DNA of 58,606 nt from CAWACC01 sp964390695 (GTDB lineage: Bacteria; Chlamydiota; Chlamydiia; Chlamydiales; Parachlamydiaceae): assembly GCA_964390695.1 (NCBI GenBank), contig CAYMKI010000003.1, forward strand, positions 1 through 58,606, read 5' to 3'. The notes below the pieces were generated by a model, which was not told the origin of the DNA, did no database searches, and saw nothing but the letters and a program-made list of their open reading frames with translations. Positions within the stretch are counted from its first letter, which is position 1, and every line of letters begins with the position of its first letter. Made by a program: the position numbers and the translations under genes. This document shows, piece after piece, positions 1 through 7,993 of this stretch.

Positions 1-104
1 GCCTCATTCTGTGAAGTACTCATTTGCTGATGACCCTTTGTTATATCTCTCTGTGGGCTCTGTTGAGGTTTTAAAATATTTTGTGAGAGGTGGTGAATAG
101 TCAC
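1..104. repeat. Dispersed repeat copy A (truncated by window edge)
   Basis: This stretch matches the right end of a dispersed repeat found again at 13051-13149, 30079-30185 and 45781-45870. Shared blocks include the ttctgtgaRgYactcatt segment, the ctctgtgggctctgt block and the terminal ggtggtgaatagtcac. Only the right end is inside the window, so the full length is unknown here. It lies just upstream of the TraB-like gene, whose promoter probably falls between 105 and 180. No coding potential is evident. Confidence 0.75.
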
Positions 105-196
105 AAAAAATCTTGAGCTTTGCGTTCTTAACCATTTTTTTGTTAATATCGTGATTTAAAGTTTCAAATATTAAAAGAAAATATAAGGAATAATTC

Positions 197-1969
197 ATGC
201 AAGTTCAACAACAAAGTCACACTATATCTAAAACTGAAGAAGGTTTATTATACGAAATAAAGTCCAAGGATGTTTTCGATAATGAAAATAGCCTTTATCT
301 TTATTTTACTCCAAGTATTACTGATAAAAGCCCCTTTGATAATTGCAGATTCAAAAAGGTTTTTAAGGATAGAGATGTCGTTGTATTTGATTATCCTTCT
401 TTTAAAAATGAGGATACATCGGATGAAAATTTAGATAGTTTAATCAGTAGATTAGAAAAACTTTTTGAAGAAAAATTTGATGCTGAAGGATTAAAGCGTA
501 TCGATGATAAATTGACTAATAATTTAAAAAAATATCTTAATCACCATGAATTTGATAATCAACCTGTGAATGCCAAAAACGTGGCTTCCAAGCTGGCATT
601 TTGTATCGTCATGATGTTAAAATTGTTGAAGATGGATTCAAACCTTGAAAAAAAGCCTTCTTCAATTGTTCATCCAAAAGAAGTTATTCTTAAAGAATGT
701 CTCGAGGAAGCTAAAGATATTAAATATATCCTCGAAGAGTCTCCTGAAAAAATTCTGTTGACCAGTCAGGGATTAGAAGCCGCATTTACTCTTTTATTCG
801 CAGATCTTGAGTTGATAAAAGCTATGGCAGCAGGAGAAACAAATGAAAATCTTCAAAAGATTTTAGAAACTAATAATAAAGATAATATAGAATTTAAAAA
901 CCTGAAGTCAACACTAGATGAAGCTGTAGGTTCTGAAAAAATAAAGTACCTAGATTTAGCCAACAAGCTTTCTCAATATATGAAGGATAGTAAAAAACAC
1001 CTAGTAGTCTATGAAGGAGTTCCTTTAGTAGAGCTTCTCCGAACTTTCATGCAATATCTTAATTCTGATAAAAAAATATCAATCAAGGGTCCAATAAAAG
1101 AGCCTATAGGCTGTTTTTGGAAATTAAAAGATGCTGCAGGCCATAAGGCTTATTTGCTGGGTTCTATACATTTAGTGCCGGATTATTTGTTGGATCTAAA
1201 TAGCAAAATTAGAAGAAAGTTCCAAAAATCGCAAGGTCTAGCGGTAGAAAGAGATATTACCCGTCAGGATGTGATTAATGAAGCCAAGGCTGATATGTTA
1301 AATGAATTGAAAGTATTTCAAGATGAAGCTATCAATGCATTAACACCTGAACAAAAAAAGAAAGCACACGATGTTCTATCTAAAATTTATCCCGATCTTG
1401 CCATGGGGTGTATGTCTAAAAAAATTTCACAAGAACAGTTCATTTTTTTGGCTTTAAAAGATCTACAGGCTGAAACATTTAAAAAAATGCATATTGCATC
1501 TGGGATAGATTTAAAACTAATCGAAGAGGCCAAAGAAAGGCAATTGCCTATCGAAGATTTAGAAACACAAGAAAGCCACAAAGCTTTTGCGCAGCTTCCT
1601 GAAATAAAGGAAGATGGATTTAATAAAGTCTTTATAGCCTTTTTAGATCAAATTCCTCTAAATGAGGACACAAAGACCATGATAGAAAAACTTCAAGCTT
1701 GGATGGCAAATGATTTAGAACAATCATTATCCAAAATTTGTGAGCCATGGGAAGAAGGAGATTTAACACAATATGATGGAAGTGTAAAGGACAGCCTTCC
1801 AATGCGCCAACAAATGATCTCCCGAAATTTTAATATGGCCATGAAAATTTGTGATTTAATGAAATCCGGAAAAAGATACTTTTTTGTTGCAGGCGTTGGC
1901 CACACAGCAGGAAAAATGTCCATTCAAGATTTCTTGGAACAATTTAAGATTAAGGCAGAAAGAGTTTGA
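197..1969 (+). CDS. TraB/GumN-family protein with long N-terminal extension
   Basis: This 590-residue protein has a C-terminal TraB/PrgY/GumN-like domain. The first family motif, LGSIHLVP, sits at about residues 321-328 after a GCFWKLKD strand. An acidic VERD segment follows, and the closing GVGHTAG motif is at about 566-572. Such domains are proposed metal-dependent hydrolases or peptidase-like enzymes related to ChaN/Tiki folds; GumN and PrgY members are secreted or membrane linked. The first 300 residues are charged, mostly helical and match nothing I recognise. No signal peptide is visible. The ATG at 197 follows an AAGGA ribosome site 8 bases upstream. Base composition is AT-rich compared with the metabolic genes further right, which suggests an accessory gene. 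Family assignment is good; substrate is unknown. Confidence 0.8.
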   Translation: MQVQQQSHTISKTEEGLLYEIKSKDVFDNENSLYLYFTPSITDKSPFDNCRFKKVFKDRDVVVFDYPSFKNEDTSDENLDSLISRLEKLFEEKFDAEGLKRIDDKLTNNLKKYLNHHEFDNQPVNAKNVASKLAFCIVMMLKLLKMDSNLEKKPSSIVHPKEVILKECLEEAKDIKYILEESPEKILLTSQGLEAAFTLLFADLELIKAMAAGETNENLQKILETNNKDNIEFKNLKSTLDEAVGSEKIKYLDLANKLSQYMKDSKKHLVVYEGVPLVELLRTFMQYLNSDKKISIKGPIKEPIGCFWKLKDAAGHKAYLLGSIHLVPDYLLDLNSKIRRKFQKSQGLAVERDITRQDVINEAKADMLNELKVFQDEAINALTPEQKKKAHDVLSKIYPDLAMGCMSKKISQEQFIFLALKDLQAETFKKMHIASGIDLKLIEEAKERQLPIEDLETQESHKAFAQLPEIKEDGFNKVFIAFLDQIPLNEDTKTMIEKLQAWMANDLEQSLSKICEPWEEGDLTQYDGSVKDSLPMRQQMISRNFNMAMKICDLMKSGKRYFFVAGVGHTAGKMSIQDFLEQFKIKAERV

Positions 1970-1985
1970 TTATAGAAAAGATATT

Positions 1986-2034
1986 GGCGACTTAGGGATA
2001 ATCAGGCTGTATGCTTTTTATCCCTATAGTTGCC
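1986..2034. terminator. Intergenic hairpin between convergent genes
   Basis: A long imperfect stem pairs ggcgact-tagggataa with ttatccctatagttgcc around a 16-base loop; the inner nine base pairs (1993-2001 with 2018-2026) are perfect. It lies between the stop codons of the convergent TraB-like and LRR genes, as expected for a bidirectional terminator. There is no strong T tract on the plus strand, so termination is inferred from position and structure only. Confidence 0.5.
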
Positions 2035-2050
2035 AAAGCCATCCAACTAT

Positions 2051-3886
2051 TTATCGGTCTTTAAAAATCCTAAAAATATTGTCGTCTTCACCATACCATA
2101 TTTCGGTATGTAGACGACCATTGGAATGGGTTTCCAGGTTCTCGATCGTAGACTCACCGACACTGGTGAGAAAACTATTGTTGAAAACGATTAATAGATT
2201 TAGCGCATTGAACGCTGCCAATTTAGGCGCGGTACCATCGCGGAATAGAAAACTATCCAACAATAATACGGTGAGATTCTTTTGTAGGTTTTCCAGGTCA
2301 AAGAATGCATCTCTTCCAGCCATCGAGATAGCAAAGCAATTTGCGATGAGCAATTTTTGCAGTAGGGGCATGGCATTCAACCACTGCCACGAGTTTTCGG
2401 TAATGGATACTTTCGATAGCTGCAGGGTGGAGATTTGATTTTTTAGGGGTGAATCAAACAGGCTTTGCAAGGTGTCGTCATTGAAAGCCGGGCAATTGTC
2501 TATCCTTAGTGTAGTCAAGGCCTGTAGGTTTCTGATGTTAGCTAAAGATCTGTCTGGAAGTTGAGTGTTGGACAGATACAGCTCTTGGATGTTATGGATC
2601 ATAGAGGGCGCGGTGCAAAATCTGTCAAAGTCGTCGCTCCATCCACCCATACCTGCAAGGTTCAGGATTTTCAAGTTAGGCAGTTGCGATAATTCTGTCA
2701 TGGCCATATCGTGGGTGGATTCTTGATCAAATAACCCTCCGGCCTGACCTAAAAACAAATCAGTCGCATTGTTTTTGTTGTTTAGCAGGTTGCAGAAATC
2801 GTGCACAAAAAGCTGTGAGCAATCGTCAAAATGTAGCGTGGACAGCTGTGTCAGATTTTGCAGTTTTGCGGCCATATTTGGAGTGATCGGCAGCTGTCTC
2901 AGTGTAATGCCTTGCAGGTTTTGTTTGGCGTCTAAAAATTTTAATAAATTCGGTTCGCTAATTTGCCAGTTGGATCCGAGGTTAATTTCCTTGAGATTAG
3001 TGTATTTGGTTAAAGCGGCTAACATGTCATCGGTAATGGATAAATATTGGGGAGGATCGTTGGTAATTACGGTCAATTTTTCTAGCGTTGCGCTAAGCGT
3101 CTTGGACTGTAACAAGGTGAGTAGGTCTTTAGTAGTGATCCCAACGGTTTCCATTTCAAAGCGGGTCAACTGTTTAAATTGGCCGATAGCCGCCATAACA
3201 GGTTCATTTACCACTAGCGCGATAATCTTGAGTTCTTTGAGTTGATCTCTAAATGCGGGGGTATTTAAAAGGGTGGTGAAAGCGGTCCTTAAATCCGAAA
3301 TAATTAACCAGCAATCAAATTCAAAGATAGTTAAGCATTTAAGGCTTGCGATGGAGTTAATCCCCGCATCTGTCAGGTTGGATGCCATTCGGTCCGCGGT
3401 GTTGATTTTTAAAGAAGTGATCGTCGGGCATAACGTCACTATCAAAGCTAAAATCTCATCGTCGACTTCATGCAGGATGATTTCTTTGAACTGACTTCCC
3501 TGTGCTTTGAGGATTTCTTTGCAGGTATTCAAGGGGTACTTGCCCTCTAATTTACAACCCTCGATATGCGGAATTTCTTGTGTAGAAGAAGAAGACGGAA
3601 GTTCTTTGGGGGCATTTAATTCATGTGGAGATGCTGTGATGTGGTTTTTGAGATGGGGGTGCTTGGAGGTTATAGCTGCAATTTTTTCATGTAGAGGATG
3701 TGTAGAGGGAATATTGCTTTTGATTAAATACTCGTGGAGATTTTTTATCCAATTTAATTCGAATGCCGGCTTCTGTGCGATCTGCTTTTCTAAGCTATTC
3801 AGCCATTTTTGCTCATGGGTAGTATCGATGGAGGGACCGGTTGCGGTTGCAGTGGGCTTTTGATAGAAATAATTGACTAGAAACAT
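2051..3886 (-). CDS. Leucine-rich-repeat protein, probable host-directed
   Basis: This 611-residue protein is made largely of degenerate leucine-rich repeats. Recurring strands such as LTQLSTLHFDDC, LPNLKILNLAGM, NIQELYLSNT and LTTLRIDNCP are spaced about 25-30 residues apart between roughly residues 130 and 590. The Cys at strand ends resembles the cysteine-containing LRR subtype of eukaryotic FBXL/AMN1 proteins. The N-terminal 125 residues are not repeats and include a Ser-rich linker. I place the start at ATG 3886, six bases after AGAGG, rather than at a TTG two codons upstream. It follows the F-box gene on the same strand with a 67-base gap, so co-transcription is likely. No signal peptide is evident; secretion by a type III system would be inference. 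Confidence 0.8.
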   Translation of the reverse strand: MFLVNYFYQKPTATATGPSIDTTHEQKWLNSLEKQIAQKPAFELNWIKNLHEYLIKSNIPSTHPLHEKIAAITSKHPHLKNHITASPHELNAPKELPSSSSTQEIPHIEGCKLEGKYPLNTCKEILKAQGSQFKEIILHEVDDEILALIVTLCPTITSLKINTADRMASNLTDAGINSIASLKCLTIFEFDCWLIISDLRTAFTTLLNTPAFRDQLKELKIIALVVNEPVMAAIGQFKQLTRFEMETVGITTKDLLTLLQSKTLSATLEKLTVITNDPPQYLSITDDMLAALTKYTNLKEINLGSNWQISEPNLLKFLDAKQNLQGITLRQLPITPNMAAKLQNLTQLSTLHFDDCSQLFVHDFCNLLNNKNNATDLFLGQAGGLFDQESTHDMAMTELSQLPNLKILNLAGMGGWSDDFDRFCTAPSMIHNIQELYLSNTQLPDRSLANIRNLQALTTLRIDNCPAFNDDTLQSLFDSPLKNQISTLQLSKVSITENSWQWLNAMPLLQKLLIANCFAISMAGRDAFFDLENLQKNLTVLLLDSFLFRDGTAPKLAAFNALNLLIVFNNSFLTSVGESTIENLETHSNGRLHTEIWYGEDDNIFRIFKDR

Positions 3887-3953
3887 AAACAACCTCTTCT
3901 TTGTAGGGTGATGGTGAAATTAAAATATAGAATTGGTTGTTATTATGTGTCAA

Positions 3954-4988
3954 TTAATTCGACGTCAGCTGTGTGAGGAGTCGAGAAGCTTTGGCGGCTT
4001 CTGCCTGATTGTCTTGTTCGAGGGCTATTTCTTGGATTAGCTCCAGCAAATACAGCTGCTGATCTGTGATGGGGGGGGCTTTGGGGAGTTCTCCGAGGAG
4101 ATCCCAGGCCTGCTTGAAATCGCTTCTCTTGAGATAGATGATCAAGAGGCTTGCTTGATCTGTTTCACCTAAGAGTGCGGGATTAAATCCCTGTGTATCG
4201 GCAATCTTTAGGGCGGTAGACCACTCTTCCGAAGAGCTTGCGGCTTCAAGCAGCTTTAAATGCAGAGAGGTCTTTTCGTTGTCGGGTGCGATCTGTTCGA
4301 TCATATAGCCAAAATCTTCCCATTTTTTATGCTCGAGCAGACTGGTGGAGATGGTTTCCAGGCTTTGCTGCATTTCATTGGAATGAAATAAATCGCGGTA
4401 GGATATTTTATAGAAATCGATGGCCTGGCGGTATTGTTTTTTTGCGCACATGGTATCGAGGAGAGAAGATAGGATGTGTCCAGCTTTGGATAAAGTAGCA
4501 GGAATTTTGTTCCAGGCGTATTCGAAAGCTGCTATATCTTCCTTTTGGAGATATTCTTGGGCTAATCCCAGCCAGGGGGCTGAGGTGTTTAGTTTCTGAT
4601 CTAAGGCTTCAGCAAATGTGTTTAGATTCGTGTGGGGTGTCATTCCTAGGCGCCACAAGCTGAGGTTGGCGAAGAATCCTATGTAAAGCTGTGTGGACAG
4701 GGTTTGCAGATCTCTTTTTATAGCTGCCTTTTGAGGTGTAGGTATTTCGTTTTCAAAATCCAAAACAACCGTAGGTAAAGGGATGATTTCATGGCAGTCT
4801 TTGAGTTGCAGCATCGCGACATTCAAGAAAGGGGCCGTCAGTTCATGAAGTGCCTTGCACATGGTTTTGGAAACCTTGGCAAGCGTCGCGAGATCATCTT
4901 TGGATACATACGAGAGAATCAAGGTTTGGGCGTCCTGGCATGCAGATAGATGGGAAAAGATCGAAGGCCTATCGGGTGTGAATTGCAT
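3954..4988 (-). CDS. F-box-like protein with helical-repeat C-terminus
   Basis: This 344-residue protein begins with a region (about residues 11-50) that reads like a eukaryotic F-box: ILSYVSKDDLATLAKVSK followed by a helix ending in KALHEL. F-box domains dock onto Skp1 to bring substrates to SCF ubiquitin ligases; F-box proteins are known in amoeba-associated chlamydiae and Legionella. The remaining 270 residues are alpha-helical with TPR/PPR-like spacing and no catalytic motif. The start at ATG 4988 follows AGAGGA six bases upstream. It is first in an apparent two-gene unit with the LRR gene at 2051-3886. The canonical N-terminal LP of the F-box is not obvious, so the domain call rests on the core helices and is moderately secure. 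Confidence 0.65.
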   Translation of the reverse strand: MQFTPDRPSIFSHLSACQDAQTLILSYVSKDDLATLAKVSKTMCKALHELTAPFLNVAMLQLKDCHEIIPLPTVVLDFENEIPTPQKAAIKRDLQTLSTQLYIGFFANLSLWRLGMTPHTNLNTFAEALDQKLNTSAPWLGLAQEYLQKEDIAAFEYAWNKIPATLSKAGHILSSLLDTMCAKKQYRQAIDFYKISYRDLFHSNEMQQSLETISTSLLEHKKWEDFGYMIEQIAPDNEKTSLHLKLLEAASSSEEWSTALKIADTQGFNPALLGETDQASLLIIYLKRSDFKQAWDLLGELPKAPPITDQQLYLLELIQEIALEQDNQAEAAKASRLLTQLTSN

Positions 4989-5134
4989 ATATCCTCTTGT
5001 ATATCAAATAGATGTGATTAAATTGTAGAGATATTTCAATAAAGATGCAAGAATAATGTAATTTATGCTAGGATGGCATCCAAAATATAAATGAGATATC
5101 TGTGCTGTAAACCTTGATTTTGAAGAGGAGACTT

Positions 5135-5854
5135 ATGACGAAATTCAGATTTTTTGCTTTAACGCAGATTTGCATGACTGCTTTGACACTGACGGGCTGT
5201 TCGAGAAGCTCTTATGATGTTTGGGAAGATACTAAGACCTGCGGACGCCATTTTAGCCGAGGTTTTAAGTGTTTAGGGGGTGATTACAGCCGCTCACGCG
5301 CTGTGTGCAGTCCGGACGAATTTTGCTGTGATGATTTCTATGTAGACTGTGGGCCGGGAGAGGATTTTGTGCCGCTGATGGATGAATCGAGGCCTTATCA
5401 GCCGGCAGCTCAAGACAGGGCGATGCCGCAGCCTAAAGAAACACCGGGTGAAGCCGGCAGTTCCATTCCGGGAATAGAGTCTTTTGCCGATCCTAGCTTG
5501 AATCCAGCGACAGCTAAAGTGTTTCAAAACATACACTTTGACTACGACAGCAACTATGTGAAAGGCGAGGAAAATTTGGCTATTGTCAAGAATGTGGTGC
5601 GCTATCTAGCTGAACATCCCAATGTGTATGTCTTTATCGAAGGACATTGCGATGAGAAGGGGCCGGAAGCCTATAATTTGGCTTTGGGATCACGCCGGGC
5701 ACAAGCGGTTAGAAATATCTTGCTGCAACAAGGGGCACATCCTGACCATATTTTCACTATTTCCTACGGCAAAGAAAGACCGCTAGTGATGGACCATCAT
5801 GAAGAGGCCTGGAGAGTGAATCGACGAGCTGAATTCAAGATTTATTCGAGATAG
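5135..5854 (+). CDS. pal: Peptidoglycan-associated lipoprotein Pal
   Basis: This 239-residue lipoprotein has a signal peptide ending in a lipobox (LTLTGC, acylated Cys22) and a C-terminal OmpA/Pal domain at about 131-239, with the IHFDYDS strand, the IEGHCDEKGPEAYN loop and the SRRAQAVRN helix. Pal anchors the outer membrane to the cell wall and works with TolB/TolQ/TolR. A Cys-rich segment follows the signal (about residues 32-70), unusual for Pal and perhaps disulfide linked in the chlamydial envelope. I chose ATG 5135 because AGAGGAG lies five bases upstream; an in-frame ATG at 5114 has no comparable site. The LysM protein follows 18 bases downstream, the same pairing as in Chlamydiaceae (CT600-CT601). 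Confidence 0.92.
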   Translation: MTKFRFFALTQICMTALTLTGCSRSSYDVWEDTKTCGRHFSRGFKCLGGDYSRSRAVCSPDEFCCDDFYVDCGPGEDFVPLMDESRPYQPAAQDRAMPQPKETPGEAGSSIPGIESFADPSLNPATAKVFQNIHFDYDSNYVKGEENLAIVKNVVRYLAEHPNVYVFIEGHCDEKGPEAYNLALGSRRAQAVRNILLQQGAHPDHIFTISYGKERPLVMDHHEEAWRVNRRAEFKIYSR

Positions 5855-5872
5855 TAGAGGCGGGTCAGCTTG

Positions 5873-6607
5873 ATGAATATGAACTTCTGCAAGCGTATGT
5901 GCAGATCCACATCGAGATCGGCTAGGCTTTCTCTGGCGGCTATGTCGGTGTGGGTTTTTTTGTCGATGTTTCCTCAAGAAGCTGAGGCGGCCAAGAGGCG
6001 TCCCAGCTTCGAGGAGGACTATACCATTCTTTTACGTGAAGTAATGGACAATATAGATAGCATGAAAAACGATCTTCAAATTCATGAGGCGCAGATCGGC
6101 ACGTTTGAAGAGAGATTTAAAAATCTCGAAGAGATCCTCGATTCGCTCAGGCAGGAAACTTTGACTGGCATGCAGGCTTTGAAGGAAAACTTGAAGCATC
6201 AATCGAGTACCTTGGATGCCAAGCTAAGCGATCAGCATAACGCATCCAAAGGCCTGTCACTGGATGTCAAATCTTTGGCTACAGATAATCAACAGCTGAT
6301 CCAGGACTTCAAAAAACGGATCGCGGAGCTGGAGAAGTCTTTAGATATGCAGAATCGGAATATCGAAAATCTGCAAGCGGCGCTTTCTTCTGTGATCGAA
6401 GTCATCAAAGGCAAAGAGGGGTCTTCAGAAAAAAACGATGCTATTGCTTCCGATTCCACTCCCAAAACGTATCGGGTCAAAGCCGGCGATAGTTTGGAGA
6501 AGATTGCTAAAGCCCACCAGACGACCATCAAAAAACTCAAGGAACTCAATCAGTTAAGCGGTGACCAGATTATCATCGGGCAAAAACTGAAAATCCCCGA
6601 ATCCTAG
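5873..6607 (+). CDS. Secreted LysM-domain coiled-coil envelope protein
   Basis: This 244-residue protein has an N-terminal signal peptide (cleavage predicted after EAEA, near residue 40), a charged coiled coil from about 45 to 175 and a C-terminal LysM domain of about 45 residues (YRVKAGDSLEKIAKAH ... IIIGQKLKIP). LysM binds N-acetylglucosamine-containing glycans, so the protein probably associates with septal or residual peptidoglycan in the periplasm. It sits directly after pal, matching chlamydial CT601-like NlpD/LysM proteins. No peptidase M23 domain is present, so it is not a complete NlpD. The start is ATG 5873 after a GAGGCGG site; another ATG lies at 5879. murI follows after 8 bases. 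Confidence 0.85.
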   Translation: MNMNFCKRMCRSTSRSARLSLAAMSVWVFLSMFPQEAEAAKRRPSFEEDYTILLREVMDNIDSMKNDLQIHEAQIGTFEERFKNLEEILDSLRQETLTGMQALKENLKHQSSTLDAKLSDQHNASKGLSLDVKSLATDNQQLIQDFKKRIAELEKSLDMQNRNIENLQAALSSVIEVIKGKEGSSEKNDAIASDSTPKTYRVKAGDSLEKIAKAHQTTIKKLKELNQLSGDQIIIGQKLKIPES

Positions 6608-6615
6608 CAGGTGTT

Positions 6616-7455
6616 ATGCAATCTGATAAGCGCGCCATAGGTATATTTGATTCCGGAGTGGGGGGATTGACGGTCATGCAGGAGCTGCTGCGGCAACTGC
6701 CTTATGAGCCTTTGATCTACTTTGGCGACACGGCGCGCATGCCTTACGGTGAAAAAAGCCGTAGTACGGTCGTTCGTTATGCTATCGACAACGCTATCTT
6801 TCTCATGGAGCAGAATGTCAAAATGCTGGTGATAGCCTGCAATACGGCCTCAGCGTTTGCTAAAGAGAAGCTGCAGCAAATTTTCAATATTCCCGTGGTG
6901 GATGTGATCACGCCAGGCGCGGAAAAAGCCGTGCAGGTGACGCGCAATGGACGTATAGCTGTATTGGGAACCAAAGGGACCATTGCATCAGGGGTGTATC
7001 AGGAGCAAATAAAGCGGCTCAGACCCGACAGTCAGGTTTTTCCGGTGGCATGTCCGCTGTTGGCGCCTTTGGTGGAAGAGCGATTTATGCATCATCCTGC
7101 CGCCAAGCTGATCGCGATGGAGTATATGAGCCCTTTTAAACATCAAGGTATCGATACCGTTCTATTGGGTTGCACGCATTATCCCTTGCTCAAAGCGATG
7201 CTTCAAGAGGTGTGGGGCCCGGAGGTTGTATTGGTCGACTCGGCATCTACCTGTGCGGAAAAAGTATCTGGTATACTGCAAGCACAGGGTTTAGCTTCCG
7301 GCTTGTCGATTCAAGAAGCCCCGCAATTTTTCGTCTCCGACGATCCGCATAAATTCAAGGCTATCGGCGAAGAGTTTTTGGGGGCTTGGATTCCGCATGT
7401 GCAACTCGTCACTCAAAACAGCGATTCAGAGTTTGGCTTGCCTCTTGCGCATTAA
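6616..7455 (+). CDS. murI: Glutamate racemase MurI
   Basis: This 279-residue enzyme converts L-glutamate to D-glutamate for peptidoglycan precursors. The aspartate/glutamate racemase signatures are complete: GIFDSGVGGLTV near the N-terminus, YFGDTARMPYG, the first catalytic Cys in IACNTAS and the second in LGCTHYPLL. Length is normal for the family. An AGGTG ribosome site precedes ATG 6616. It follows pal and the LysM gene with very short spacing, giving an envelope-biogenesis run. Its last 30 bases overlap the 3' end of the convergent gene at 7426-7932. A cytoplasmic racemase fits a Chlamydiae member that still makes D-Glu. Confidence 0.95.
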   Translation: MQSDKRAIGIFDSGVGGLTVMQELLRQLPYEPLIYFGDTARMPYGEKSRSTVVRYAIDNAIFLMEQNVKMLVIACNTASAFAKEKLQQIFNIPVVDVITPGAEKAVQVTRNGRIAVLGTKGTIASGVYQEQIKRLRPDSQVFPVACPLLAPLVEERFMHHPAAKLIAMEYMSPFKHQGIDTVLLGCTHYPLLKAMLQEVWGPEVVLVDSASTCAEKVSGILQAQGLASGLSIQEAPQFFVSDDPHKFKAIGEEFLGAWIPHVQLVTQNSDSEFGLPLAH

Positions 7456-7932
7456 CATCCAGGTCACTATGCATAAGCTTGCTCCGAAGCCGACCAGCAG
7501 GCTCAGGGGAAGCTTGGGCTTTGAATCATTCCAGGTGGCGTTGTGGAGAGATATCTGAACTTTATCTGCCGATAGTTGATCTTCCTGCGAGGGTAGGTTT
7601 AGTAGGCCTTCCAGGGTGATGACCCGACCACGAGGGACGTGGCTAGGCTCTGAGGCAAAGTCGATGACGATTTGTTCTCGGACTTTGTCTAAAGCACCTA
7701 TACAGCATGATTTGAGGTGTGCATGTGGGGAGAGGATCCATTGTCCTTCGGAAGTGTGGTAGAGAAAACCGCTAATAGAAATCCTGGTTCCTTGTTGGAT
7801 GGCGTTTTTCTTATGGGTTGGTATGGATTGCAACTCATTGAATGATAAAGAGATGGGGTTTTCGGCTTGAATATGCTGGGTATAAAAAACAAAGCACAAT
7901 AAAATGGGCAAAACCATGAATAAATATTGCAT
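7426..7932 (-). CDS. Exported membrane-anchored protein with CCIG motif
   Basis: This 168-residue protein is of unknown function. It has an N-terminal signal peptide (about residues 1-23), a beta-rich middle with the segment HLKSCCIGAL near residue 76, and a single C-terminal transmembrane helix (about 142-162) followed by a basic tail. The layout suggests a periplasmic domain held in the inner membrane. The paired cysteines could bind metal or be redox active, but I see no recognised domain. It is divergent from metK with a 61-base shared upstream region and its 3' end overlaps murI by 30 bases. No clear ribosome site precedes ATG 7932. Confidence 0.7.
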   Translation of the reverse strand: MQYLFMVLPILLCFVFYTQHIQAENPISLSFNELQSIPTHKKNAIQQGTRISISGFLYHTSEGQWILSPHAHLKSCCIGALDKVREQIVIDFASEPSHVPRGRVITLEGLLNLPSQEDQLSADKVQISLHNATWNDSKPKLPLSLLVGFGASLCIVTWMLMRKRQAKL

Positions 7933-7993
7933 TTTAGATAAAATATATCTTATTATTAATAATCGAATTATGCAATAAAAAGGAAGAATTTAC

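Noticed and set aside
1884..2438. Plus-strand open frame of 184 codons across the end of the LRR gene
   Set aside because: It is antisense to clear leucine-rich repeats and spans the intergenic terminator hairpin.
7933..7993. SAM riboswitch upstream of metK
   Set aside because: The gap is only 61 bases and AT-rich, too short for SAM-I and without the expected stems.
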